Shown here in pieces: positions 1 to 8,253 of a stretch of 64,000 nt of DNA. Position numbers and translations under genes: made by a program. Source of the stretch: Rosettibacter firmus (GTDB taxonomy: Bacteria > Bacteroidota > Ignavibacteria > Ignavibacteriales > Melioribacteraceae); the NCBI RefSeq assembly GCF_036860695.1, contig NZ_JAYKGJ010000002.1, positions 316,001 to 380,000 on the forward strand. Direction: 5' to 3'. A model generated the notes under the pieces. The model was given only the letters and a program-made list of their open reading frames with translations, searched no databases and was not told where the DNA came from. Numbering within the stretch: position 1 is the stretch's first letter; every line of letters begins with the position of its first letter.

Positions 1-1025
1 CGAACACCTTCAAGATCAAAAGTTTGACCATCGAGAATATAATCTGTTAATCCTTCTTCGAGTAACACTACAAGATATTTTGTAGAACCTCCACGCACGA
101 ATCGAGCTTTAATACCTTTTGATTTCATCTTTTCTTTTAAGAAAGGAATGAATGCAAGGCTTGTGCCCCCAGCTCCAGCTTGAAAAGAAAATCCATCTTT
201 AATTATTCCTGCAACATCTAAAAACTCTGCTATGTATTCAGCAATAAGTAATCTATCTGGACTTTTTGTTATTTCAGTTGTACCACTCACAATTTTTGAA
301 GGATCTCCGAGCGATTCAACTTCAACAACATAATCAACATTATTACCTTGAATCTGCCAAGGTATACACGGGAAAGGTACAAGATTATCAGTAACTACTA
401 TTACTTTATCAGCATAAAGTGAATCAGCTAATGCAAAACCCAATCCACCAAACGCAGATTTTCCATAAAGTCCATTAGCATTACCAAATTCATCTGCTGT
501 TGGAGCAGCAATTACAGCAATGTCGATGTGAACTTCGCCATCTTGAATTGCTTGATATCTTCCACCATGTGATCTTAAAACACCAATACCTTTCATTTTT
601 CCTTCACTTACAAATTTTCCAAGAGGTCCATTCATACTTCCTTCTATGTGATGAATAGTTCCATCTTCAAGATAAGGTATTAAATGAGAATGAACAGGAA
701 ATGATGCACTGGGGAACCATCTTAGATTTTTTATTCCCATTGAATGAATGACATCGAATAAATAGTTAGTTAAAGTATCGCCATCTCTTAAATGGTGGTG
801 TGTTGATATTGTCATCCCATCTTTTAATCCACACTTCTTTAAAGCTTCTTTTAAGTTTTTAACTACTTTATTTCCATTTGCAGGATAATCTATACAACTA
901 CTAATTTGAGGAGCTGCTTTTTTACCAGATGGTTTATATTTATTTACACCTTTAAAAGGGATTTGTGATACTCCATTAACTTTATCGGGGACCAATCTTC
1001 CTATTTCATTTTTAATAAGTTTCAT
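1..1025 (-). CDS. citF: citrate lyase alpha subunit CitF (C-terminal end cut off)
   Basis: The minus strand from the ATG at 1025 translates to 341 codons without a stop and runs off the left edge. The protein reads as the CitF family (citrate:ACP transferase subunit of citrate lyase), with segments such as ISTHHHLRDGDTLTNYLF, SHGGRYQAIQDGEVHIDIA and AGGTSLAFIP typical of this CoA-transferase-like fold. CitF normally has about 500 residues, so roughly a third is missing. It exchanges the acetyl group on the acyl carrier for citrate, so that CitE can release oxaloacetate. It lies 41 bp downstream of the fused CitD-CitE gene and is the last visible gene of the minus-strand operon. Family assignment is confident; citrate rather than citramalate as substrate is inferred. 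Confidence 0.88.
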   Translation of the reverse strand, partial: MKLIKNEIGRLVPDKVNGVSQIPFKGVNKYKPSGKKAAPQISSCIDYPANGNKVVKNLKEALKKCGLKDGMTISTHHHLRDGDTLTNYLFDVIHSMGIKNLRWFPSASFPVHSHLIPYLEDGTIHHIEGSMNGPLGKFVSEGKMKGIGVLRSHGGRYQAIQDGEVHIDIAVIAAPTADEFGNANGLYGKSAFGGLGFALADSLYADKVIVVTDNLVPFPCIPWQIQGNNVDYVVEVESLGDPSKIVSGTTEITKSPDRLLIAEYIAEFLDVAGIIKDGFSFQAGAGGTSLAFIPFLKEKMKSKGIKARFVRGGSTKYLVVLLEEGLTDYILDGQTFDLEGV

Positions 1026-1066
1026 AATTTTCTAAAATTTATTGATTACTAATTTTCTTAAAAAGG

Positions 1067-2296
1067 CTAATTATTTTTTTGTAACCATTTCGGTTCAAGC
1101 AATCCATATTGAATTGCGAATTCAATAGTTTTTTGTGCCCGTTTTACTACTGGAGCATCAATCATTTTACTTCCTAAAGTTGTTACACCAGAGCCTTTCT
1201 TTTTTGCTTCTTCAAATGCAAGTGTAATTTTTTTTGCTTTTTCAATTTCATTTTGAGTAGGAGCAAAAGCTTCGTGAATAATTTTTATTTGGCGAGGGTG
1301 TATACAACCTTTACCTTCAAAACCAAGTGATTTTGCTTCTAATGTACTTTTTCGTAAACTTTCCATATCATTTACATCAGAAAAAACAGAATCAATTGCC
1401 TGAATGCCTATAGATTTTGCTGCGTTTACAATTGCACATCTTGCATAAAAACTTTCTTTGCCTTCAAGAGTTCTTTCTACTCCTATATCTGCAGTATAAT
1501 CTTCTAATCCTATTGTTAATGCACAAATTAAATCTGATGCTGTTGCTATTTCTTGAAGATTTTCAATTCCCATTGCACTTTCAATTATTGGAAGAAGGTA
1601 AATAGTATCAGAAATATTATGCTGAGTTTTTATAATATTGATTTCTTCTTCTACATCTTTTACTGTAACAGATGATTCGCATTTAGGGATTAATATAACA
1701 TGAACATTATGAGGAATTACAAAATGTAAATCATCCAAGCCTTCAGGTAATTGATTTATACGAACCATACGTTCTGCACCATAAAAATCAACTGAGCGAA
1801 GTGCATTTCTTACAAGATATCTTGCATTGTTTTTTTCTGAAGGAGCTACACTATCTTCAAGGTCAAGAATAATTGCATCAGGTTTATGTAAGCCAGCATT
1901 TATAAAAAATTTTGGTTCGTTGCCTGGTAAATAAAGTCTACTTCTTCTTATACTATCCTTTTCGGTTTTATATAAGTTGTTTTTATTCATAGGGAATAAA
2001 AATTCTCGAGTATCATCAGGGAATAAACTTTTATACGCTGCTTCGAATCGAGCTGCAATTGTAAATGGAAGTGCACCATAATCATCAACAAATATATCTG
2101 CATGTTTCAAATCAAAGAATTCGCACATTTCATAAATTAAATTTCTTATGCTTTCTCCGTACAGAGATAGAACTTTGCTTTTTATCGATAAATTTAAACC
2201 GCTTCTAATGGTAGGTTTAATTTCTATGTAGCAATCTGAACGAATATTTTCACCATGTTTACCTGCAAATCCAATATTAGCTTTTTTTTGTTTCAT
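1067..2296 (-). CDS. fused citrate lyase acyl carrier and beta subunit (CitD-CitE)
   Basis: Two domains are visible. Residues 1-92 match CitD (gamma, acyl carrier): Ser20 in RSDCYIEI lines up with the serine that carries the phosphoribosyl-dephospho-CoA group, followed by the conserved VDDYGAL and ARFEA. Residues 115-409 are CitE (beta, HpcH/HpaI aldolase fold), with RRSRLYLPGN, the metal/substrate motif LDLEDSV (145-150), PIIESAMGIEN, GLEDYTADIG and IHPRQ. CitE releases oxaloacetate from the carrier-bound citryl thioester. In classical citrate lyase CitD and CitE are separate proteins; here one 409-residue chain supplies both. CitF follows and an MmgE/PrpD gene precedes by 45 bp. The maturation genes citC, citX and citG are not in the window. 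Confidence 0.88.
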   Translation of the reverse strand: MKQKKANIGFAGKHGENIRSDCYIEIKPTIRSGLNLSIKSKVLSLYGESIRNLIYEMCEFFDLKHADIFVDDYGALPFTIAARFEAAYKSLFPDDTREFLFPMNKNNLYKTEKDSIRRSRLYLPGNEPKFFINAGLHKPDAIILDLEDSVAPSEKNNARYLVRNALRSVDFYGAERMVRINQLPEGLDDLHFVIPHNVHVILIPKCESSVTVKDVEEEINIIKTQHNISDTIYLLPIIESAMGIENLQEIATASDLICALTIGLEDYTADIGVERTLEGKESFYARCAIVNAAKSIGIQAIDSVFSDVNDMESLRKSTLEAKSLGFEGKGCIHPRQIKIIHEAFAPTQNEIEKAKKITLAFEEAKKKGSGVTTLGSKMIDAPVVKRAQKTIEFAIQYGLLEPKWLQKNN

Positions 2297-2341
2297 TGTA
2301 TTTGTTGTAAAATTTATTGTTATTAATTTGTTGATTTATTT

Positions 2342-3775
2342 TTACAAAACCAACTTGTTCATAAAATCTTTTACAAGCATATTGTCACAATTAAGTATCA
2401 TCTCTTTAATTTCATTTTGTCTTTCTGAATTTAATAAACCATCAGTTAAAGAATTAAATTTTAGTTCCAGTTCACTAATAGTCATAGGTTGTTTTGGATG
2501 ACCTTTTGGATATTCAAGATATTCGTGAAATTCTTTTCCACTAATTGTTTTTATAATTACTTCAGCAGGTTGTTTTTCAGGAAACATTTTTTCAAAATCT
2601 TCTGAAGGGATGCCTTTAATTTTATCAATAATTTTCCATATTCTTTCATCTTTCAATTTTTCTTCTGAAAAAGTGCTGGTTGTAATTTTTCTATCTACAA
2701 TTGCTGCTGCAATACAGTAGGGAAGAGAATGGTCAGCAGTTTCTCTCGAAGTTGGTCGATATTTATTTTTATCGAAAAGAATATCACAAACTCTTGCTAT
2801 TGTTTTAATTGTTACTGATTCGATTTCATTGTAATCAATGTTATTTTTTATTACAGCATTTAATGTAGCAGATATTGGTGTATGCGTTAAAGCTTCTGTT
2901 GGAAAAGCTTTCATGCTGCATTCTAAAATTTTGAAATTTTCTCCAAGATTATTTGTTAATTTGTTTAAATCCCATTTCCATTCGCCATATTTTTCTCTAC
3001 CTGGAATCATAACTGGTTTTACGTTTTGGTTTAAATAATCCCATCCAAATAAACAATCCATTAATCCTTCTTTACCTTCGAAAATTAGTTCTGGTCCTGT
3101 AAAACCCTGCCTGGCAAGAAGAGCTGCAAAAACACCACTTTGGACTGCAATGGGGTCAACAAAGTTTTTCATCATAGTTAATTTTCCTGATGCAGGAGCT
3201 CCAATTGTAAAATTATGTGATGCACTTATTCCTATTGCATTTATCATTTGTTCTAAACTTAATCCTAAAACTTTACCAGCGACTATTGGCGATACAAATT
3301 GTGTAAGTGTTGCATGATGCCATTTCCTTTCCCTTATACCAGGTATTGCAAATTCGCATAATCTTTGTTCAATTTCGTAGCCAATTACTATTGCTGTTAA
3401 AATATTTTGCATTGTTGCATTAATAATTTCACCAGCAGAAAGTGCAGCTGGAATTAAATCAGAAGGATGCGAAGGATCTTCTTTCCAGTATATATCATTA
3501 AAATCGAGCGAACGAATCATAAGAGAATTAATAAGAGTTGCATTTATAGCAGGAATTTTTTCACCAAATGCAATTATTGTTGATTCTTCTTTCCCTCCCA
3601 TATTTACTAAAACATTGTGCACTATGTTAACATCTTTTGTATTGTATGCACCAAAAGCACATCCAATAGAATCATACAAAAATCGTTTTGTTGTTTCTAT
3701 AACAGGTTGAGGTAAATCATTATACCTAAGATTAATTGCAAATTCGGAGATAACACGTGATATGGATTTTTCCAT
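2342..3775 (-). CDS. MmgE/PrpD family protein
   Basis: The 477-residue protein has the usual length and sequence character of the MmgE/PrpD family, which includes 2-methylcitrate dehydratase and cis-aconitate decarboxylase: an N-terminal helical part with GCAFGAY and DFNDIYW, then GISASHNFTIGAPASGKLTMMKNF around residue 190, and the C-terminal SLPYCIAAA and HPKQPMT segments. In this operon, next to aconitase and citrate lyase, it may dehydrate citrate, 2-methylcitrate or a related tricarboxylate. No prpB or prpC gene accompanies it here, so a methylcitrate cycle is not shown. It starts at an ATG 200 bp after the aconitase gene. Family is secure, substrate is not. Confidence 0.82.
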   Translation of the reverse strand: MEKSISRVISEFAINLRYNDLPQPVIETTKRFLYDSIGCAFGAYNTKDVNIVHNVLVNMGGKEESTIIAFGEKIPAINATLINSLMIRSLDFNDIYWKEDPSHPSDLIPAALSAGEIINATMQNILTAIVIGYEIEQRLCEFAIPGIRERKWHHATLTQFVSPIVAGKVLGLSLEQMINAIGISASHNFTIGAPASGKLTMMKNFVDPIAVQSGVFAALLARQGFTGPELIFEGKEGLMDCLFGWDYLNQNVKPVMIPGREKYGEWKWDLNKLTNNLGENFKILECSMKAFPTEALTHTPISATLNAVIKNNIDYNEIESVTIKTIARVCDILFDKNKYRPTSRETADHSLPYCIAAAIVDRKITTSTFSEEKLKDERIWKIIDKIKGIPSEDFEKMFPEKQPAEVIIKTISGKEFHEYLEYPKGHPKQPMTISELELKFNSLTDGLLNSERQNEIKEMILNCDNMLVKDFMNKLVL

Positions 3776-3975
3776 AGTGTTAATCCTTGTTATTGATAAA
3801 AGTAGTTATTTAAGTAGCTATTTGTTCTGCCAGTTGGTTTCGTATATTTTAGGGAAATTGAGGAATGGGAAAAAGTTTTTAGAAATGTTTATTGGATTTT
3901 TTAGCATGTATTATAATGTTCAAAATTTCTATTATGAAATTATTTCTTTATTGCTTATAAAGCAATCTAAATTTT

Positions 3976-5955
3976 TTAAGTAATCAAGTTTAATTTAACC
4001 CAGTTTTCTAAACCTCCAGCTATTATTAATTCTTGTGCAGCTTTTCCAATTGGACTTATCGAATATATTTTTTCGTTAACTTGAATTATAGATTTTTCAA
4101 AATTAATTATAGCATTTAATCCCGTCTTGATTGTTAACTTATCTGAACCAAATTTCTTTTTTAAATCTTCTACAAGTTGTGGGCATTCAATTGTTAAAAA
4201 GCCATTGTTAATAGCATTTCTTTTATATGTTTCATTAAAAGAGCCAGCAATAACAAGTTGTATACCTTTATACTTAAGTGCTGTAGCTGCTTGTTCACGT
4301 GAACTACCTGTTCCAAAATTATAGGCTCCAACTAAAATGTCCCCTTTTTTAACTATGTTCTTAAATTCAGGATCATAATTTTCCATTACTACATTTGCCT
4401 GTTCTTCTGGAGTCATATCATCATTATAAGTGTATTTGCCTGGATAAATGCCATCAGTATTAAGATTGTTTTGTGGACAAAAGATTAATTCTCCTGATAT
4501 TGTGCGGGGGAATCCTTCAATAATATGAATAGTAGAAGTGTCTGAATCATTTTTGAAATTAGTTTTTATTTCTCCTATAATATTTTTTCTTGGTTCATTC
4601 CATTCATAATTTATATATCCACTAATAGCAGAATAAGCTACAACTGCAGGCGAAGCAAGATATGCAATTGCATTCGGTGAACCCATTCTTCCTTTAAAAT
4701 TTCTATTCGTAGCAGAAATACCTACTTCGCCATCTTGAAGTAAACCTTCACCTAATCCAATGCAAGGACCACAACCAGGAGGTAAGGGAATTGCACCAGC
4801 TTCAATTAAAGTTTGCCAGTAACCAAGTCTTTCACTTTCTTTTTGTACTTCACTTGAAGCTGGACTTATATAAAATTTCACATGTTCAGCTACTTTCTTG
4901 CCACGTATTATATTTGCTGCAGTTGCTATATCTTCTAATCTTGAGTTAACACAGGAAACCAGATATGCTTTATCAATTTTTATTTTTTCTTTTTTAATTT
5001 CAGAAATCGGGAGCATTTGTTTGACTGTATTTGGACCAGATACATAAGGTTCAATAGAAGATAAATCCAGGATTAATTCTTTTGAATAGTGTGCATCTTT
5101 GTCAGCTTTTAAATTTTCTAATTCTTCTTCTAATTTTTTAATTCTTTTTTCATTAAAACGAGGATGAAAACCATTCCCATCAATATCTGAAGTTACTCCT
5201 TCTAAGCCTCTATTTTTTATAAAATTAGAACGATTTTCTAACCAATTCATTAACACATTATCAACAGGGAAAACAGCTGCAAGCGCACCCCATTCAGTAG
5301 ACATATTTGCAATTGTTAATCTATCATTAATATCAAGATATTGGACTCCTTCGCCAGTGAACTCAATAGCATGATTGAGGACTTCATCATTATTAAAGTA
5401 ACCACAAAGGACAATTATAACATCTTTGCCTGTAACACCATTTTGTAGATTTCCTCTTAATTCTACTTTTACAATGGGAGGAACTTGCCACCATGTTCTA
5501 CCAGTAGCCCAGATTGCAGCAGCATCGGTTCGTACAATTGGAGTTCCAAGGCATCCTACTCCACCATACATATTTGAGTGACTGTCTGAAGCAACAACCA
5601 TTGTTCCGGGCCATGCATAACCTTCTTCAATCATAATTTGATGTCCAATTCCTCTTCCAGCTGGATAAAAATCTGCTCCCATTTGTTTTGCAAATTCTTC
5701 GATTTTTCTATACTTCTCTAAATTCTTTTCGCTTTTATTTTGAATATCGTGATCAAGTGCTATAACAACCTGACGAGGATTGGCTAATTTTTTTGCACCA
5801 ATGCTTTTAAACTTTGGGATTACAGCACCGGTATTATCATGTGTCATTACATAAGCAGGCTGTATAGAAATATAATCTCCACTATGAATAGTTTGATTGG
5901 GATTTAAACCAATAGCATGTTTCTGTACAATCTTTTCAATTAATGTTTGTGGCAT
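3976..5955 (-). CDS. aconitase-superfamily hydratase of the Lys4 (homoaconitase) type, probably acting as aconitase
   Basis: The 659-residue single chain carries both the iron-sulfur part and the swivel domain. The [4Fe-4S] ligands are Cys335, Cys395 and Cys398 (SCVNSR and GCGPCIG). Further motifs are HDNTGAV, LDHDIQNKSEKN, YPAGRGIGHQIMIEEGYA, DSHSNMYGG, RTDAAAIWATG and, in the swivel domain, NFGTGSSREQAATA. These resemble fungal mitochondrial homoaconitase Lys4 more than bacterial AcnA or AcnB, as far as I can judge from memory of the Lys4 sequence. The neighbours (isocitrate dehydrogenase-like gene, citrate lyase) argue that the work is citrate to isocitrate rather than homocitrate conversion. 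It is 32 bp downstream of the HD-like gene. Confidence 0.85.
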   Translation of the reverse strand: MPQTLIEKIVQKHAIGLNPNQTIHSGDYISIQPAYVMTHDNTGAVIPKFKSIGAKKLANPRQVVIALDHDIQNKSEKNLEKYRKIEEFAKQMGADFYPAGRGIGHQIMIEEGYAWPGTMVVASDSHSNMYGGVGCLGTPIVRTDAAAIWATGRTWWQVPPIVKVELRGNLQNGVTGKDVIIVLCGYFNNDEVLNHAIEFTGEGVQYLDINDRLTIANMSTEWGALAAVFPVDNVLMNWLENRSNFIKNRGLEGVTSDIDGNGFHPRFNEKRIKKLEEELENLKADKDAHYSKELILDLSSIEPYVSGPNTVKQMLPISEIKKEKIKIDKAYLVSCVNSRLEDIATAANIIRGKKVAEHVKFYISPASSEVQKESERLGYWQTLIEAGAIPLPPGCGPCIGLGEGLLQDGEVGISATNRNFKGRMGSPNAIAYLASPAVVAYSAISGYINYEWNEPRKNIIGEIKTNFKNDSDTSTIHIIEGFPRTISGELIFCPQNNLNTDGIYPGKYTYNDDMTPEEQANVVMENYDPEFKNIVKKGDILVGAYNFGTGSSREQAATALKYKGIQLVIAGSFNETYKRNAINNGFLTIECPQLVEDLKKKFGSDKLTIKTGLNAIINFEKSIIQVNEKIYSISPIGKAAQELIIAGGLENWVKLNLIT

Positions 5956-5987
5956 AAAAATTAATAAGTAATTTTCTGATAAATAAT

Positions 5988-6518
5988 TTATTTAAAAATG
6001 TCGAAAGAGACAAAATCTGCATGATGAACAATAATTGATTCAATGGTTCTTTTACCTAAATCACCTTCTTTTGAATGTGTGGCAATTATGTGTTGAACTT
6101 CGTAAGGTAAATTAAATCTTGATGCAATTGCTAACCCACTAAATGGATGACGAATTAAATCTCCAGCTTTACTTGTTTGAATTTTTCCATCAACTTTTTC
6201 GTATTCAATTAATTTACCAACATCAATTAATATTGCACCTGCAATTAAATAATCCATATTAATATTAATAGATTCGCCAAAATTGTTTTGCATAATTCTG
6301 GCAATTTCAACAGCTAATTGAACGCAGGTTCTTTTATGGTTAATGAATGAAATTTTACAATCTTTTATAAGTAATGTAAAAGGTATAGTTTTTAAATCTT
6401 CTGGATTGATATTTGAGTTATTTAAAGCAAACTCCCAGCATGCAATAACTTTTTCTTGAAGACTTATATCTTTAATCCAGTTAATTTCTGGCCAGAGTTC
6501 TAAAATTTTCTCTTTCAT
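5988..6518 (-). CDS. HD-domain-like protein with a degenerate HD doublet
   Basis: The 176-residue soluble protein has the layout of a metal-dependent HD phosphohydrolase: an early NHKRT histidine, the central AGAILIDVGKL where HD is expected, HPFSGLAIA, IIATHSKEGDL and a final IIVHHADF. In active HD proteins the central motif reads H-D; here the His position is Ile while the Asp and the downstream histidines remain. It may still bind a metal or nucleotide, or act as a regulator. It sits between the CstA-like transporter (14 bp upstream) and the aconitase (32 bp downstream), so it belongs to the citrate operon. No specific substrate can be named. Confidence 0.7.
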   Translation of the reverse strand: MKEKILELWPEINWIKDISLQEKVIACWEFALNNSNINPEDLKTIPFTLLIKDCKISFINHKRTCVQLAVEIARIMQNNFGESININMDYLIAGAILIDVGKLIEYEKVDGKIQTSKAGDLIRHPFSGLAIASRFNLPYEVQHIIATHSKEGDLGKRTIESIIVHHADFVSFDIFK

Positions 6519-6532
6519 AAAGAATTTTCAAA

Positions 6533-8167
6533 TTATTTATCTATTGCAAATTCCTTTTGATTTTTTCTTAATACTTTTGAAGCTTGAATTGCAAGTATGA
6601 TTGATAATATGAATAATAAAAATGAAACAAATGAAAGTGTAATGTTTAGTGAAACTAAATTATTATAAAAAAGCATTAGCAACGAAGTAAGTGTAACAGC
6701 GAACATGAAAATCATTGGAATCATAGTAAATTTTGTATCAACTTTAAGATAAGAAACCCAAACAGTTAAAGCTAATAAAGCTATAGCAGCCAGTAGTTGA
6801 TTTGCACTACCAAATACAGGCCAGATACTCATAGATTGACCACTAAAAGTCAAAGCAGCACCAAATAAAACAGTAACTCCAGTTGCAACATATCTATTAT
6901 TAACAAGAATACTTTGTTTTTGTGTTTCATTCCGTTCGAAAAATTCCTGGAAGGAATATCGAGCCAATCGAGTTGCTGTATCGAGAGAAGTTAATGCAAA
7001 AGCAGATACTGCTAAAGCTGCAAAACTTTTAGCGAAATCTGTTGATATATTCAAAAAAGGAATATTATGCATGAAGTTTGCTATTCCTTCTGAAAAAGCA
7101 GCAACAGCTCCTTTGGTATTTAATGTTTCTAAAAATTGTTCTTGATTTAAGGAAGCAACTGAAAGTAGTGATAATACAGCTAACAATCCTTCAATCAACA
7201 TTCCACCATAGCCAATAATTCTTGCATCGGTTTCTTTATCAAGTTGTTTTGCAGTTGTTCCACTTCCAACAATTGAATGGAAACCGCTGATAGCTCCACA
7301 GGCAACAGTTACAAAAAGAGCAGGGAAGAGATAACCAATTTTGTCTATATTAAAATTTGTAACAGGTGCTAAGTGAATTTCTGGAAGAGTGAAAAATAGA
7401 CCAATAATTCCTGCAATCATCAATCCATATAAGAAAAATGAATTCAGGTAATCTCGTGGTTGAAGTAATATCCAGACTGGTGTAACAGATGCAAGAAAAA
7501 TGTAGATTAATAAAATTATAATCCATGTATTTTTATCTAAAGAGATGGGGAAGATATATCCAAGATATATGCATACAGAAAGAAAAATAATTCCTATTAA
7601 GCTCGATAATCCTAAAGGTGCTTTGAATCGATAGACACTTAATCCAAATATTATTGCTAAGAAGATAAATAGTGTAGATGAAGTTCCGGAACTTGGGATA
7701 TGTGTAAATGTATCTGCTACTATTAGAGTAAATACTGCAATAACAAGAATTAGAGTAGACCATGTAAAAATTAAAAAAAGTTTTTTCCCACTTATGCCGA
7801 TGTAATTTTCAATTATTTGTCCAATTGATTTTCCTTTGTGACGAATAGAAGCTATTATTGTTGTGTAATCATGAACTCCACCTATGAAGACTGAACCAGC
7901 GAGAATCCAGATATAAACAGGAATCCATCCAAAACTTGCTGCAATAATGGGACCAACTATTGGTCCAGCTCCAGCTATAGAAGCAAAATGATGTCCCAGC
8001 AGAACAGGTGATTTAGCTGGGCAGTAATCTACACCATCATACAGTGAGTGGGCTGGGGTTATATTAGAGTTGGATACATTTAATTTTTTAGCAATGTATT
8101 TACCATAAAAATTATATGCAGTAATAAAAGATAAAATTGCAAATAATAAAATAAATACTCCGCTCAT
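6533..8167 (-). CDS. CstA-family carbon starvation / organic acid or peptide transporter
   Basis: The 544-residue protein is almost entirely hydrophobic with many membrane segments. It carries the CstA hallmarks: DGVDYCPAKSPVLLGHHFASIAGAGPIVGP near residue 45, GGVHDY at about 97, CGAISGFHSIVGSGTT near 290 and SAFALTSLDTATRLARY near 390. CstA and BtsT proteins import peptides or pyruvate by proton symport. Its place between an isocitrate dehydrogenase-like gene and an aconitase suggests it brings in a substrate of this pathway or is expressed under the same carbon-limited conditions. Many CstA proteins have about 700 residues; the shorter form seen here is also common. Confidence 0.88.
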   Translation of the reverse strand: MSGVFILLFAILSFITAYNFYGKYIAKKLNVSNSNITPAHSLYDGVDYCPAKSPVLLGHHFASIAGAGPIVGPIIAASFGWIPVYIWILAGSVFIGGVHDYTTIIASIRHKGKSIGQIIENYIGISGKKLFLIFTWSTLILVIAVFTLIVADTFTHIPSSGTSSTLFIFLAIIFGLSVYRFKAPLGLSSLIGIIFLSVCIYLGYIFPISLDKNTWIIILLIYIFLASVTPVWILLQPRDYLNSFFLYGLMIAGIIGLFFTLPEIHLAPVTNFNIDKIGYLFPALFVTVACGAISGFHSIVGSGTTAKQLDKETDARIIGYGGMLIEGLLAVLSLLSVASLNQEQFLETLNTKGAVAAFSEGIANFMHNIPFLNISTDFAKSFAALAVSAFALTSLDTATRLARYSFQEFFERNETQKQSILVNNRYVATGVTVLFGAALTFSGQSMSIWPVFGSANQLLAAIALLALTVWVSYLKVDTKFTMIPMIFMFAVTLTSLLMLFYNNLVSLNITLSFVSFLLFILSIILAIQASKVLRKNQKEFAIDK

Positions 8168-8253
8168 AACTACCTCAATAAATTAGATCAAAAAATATAA
8201 TCAAGTAATAATTTGAAAAAATTCTTTTATGGATACTATCAATTTTTTTCTAA

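Noticed and set aside
3762-3983. Plus-strand frame of 73 codons between prpD and the aconitase gene
   Set aside because: No ribosome site, no recognisable protein, antisense to the operon; chance frame in AT-rich DNA.
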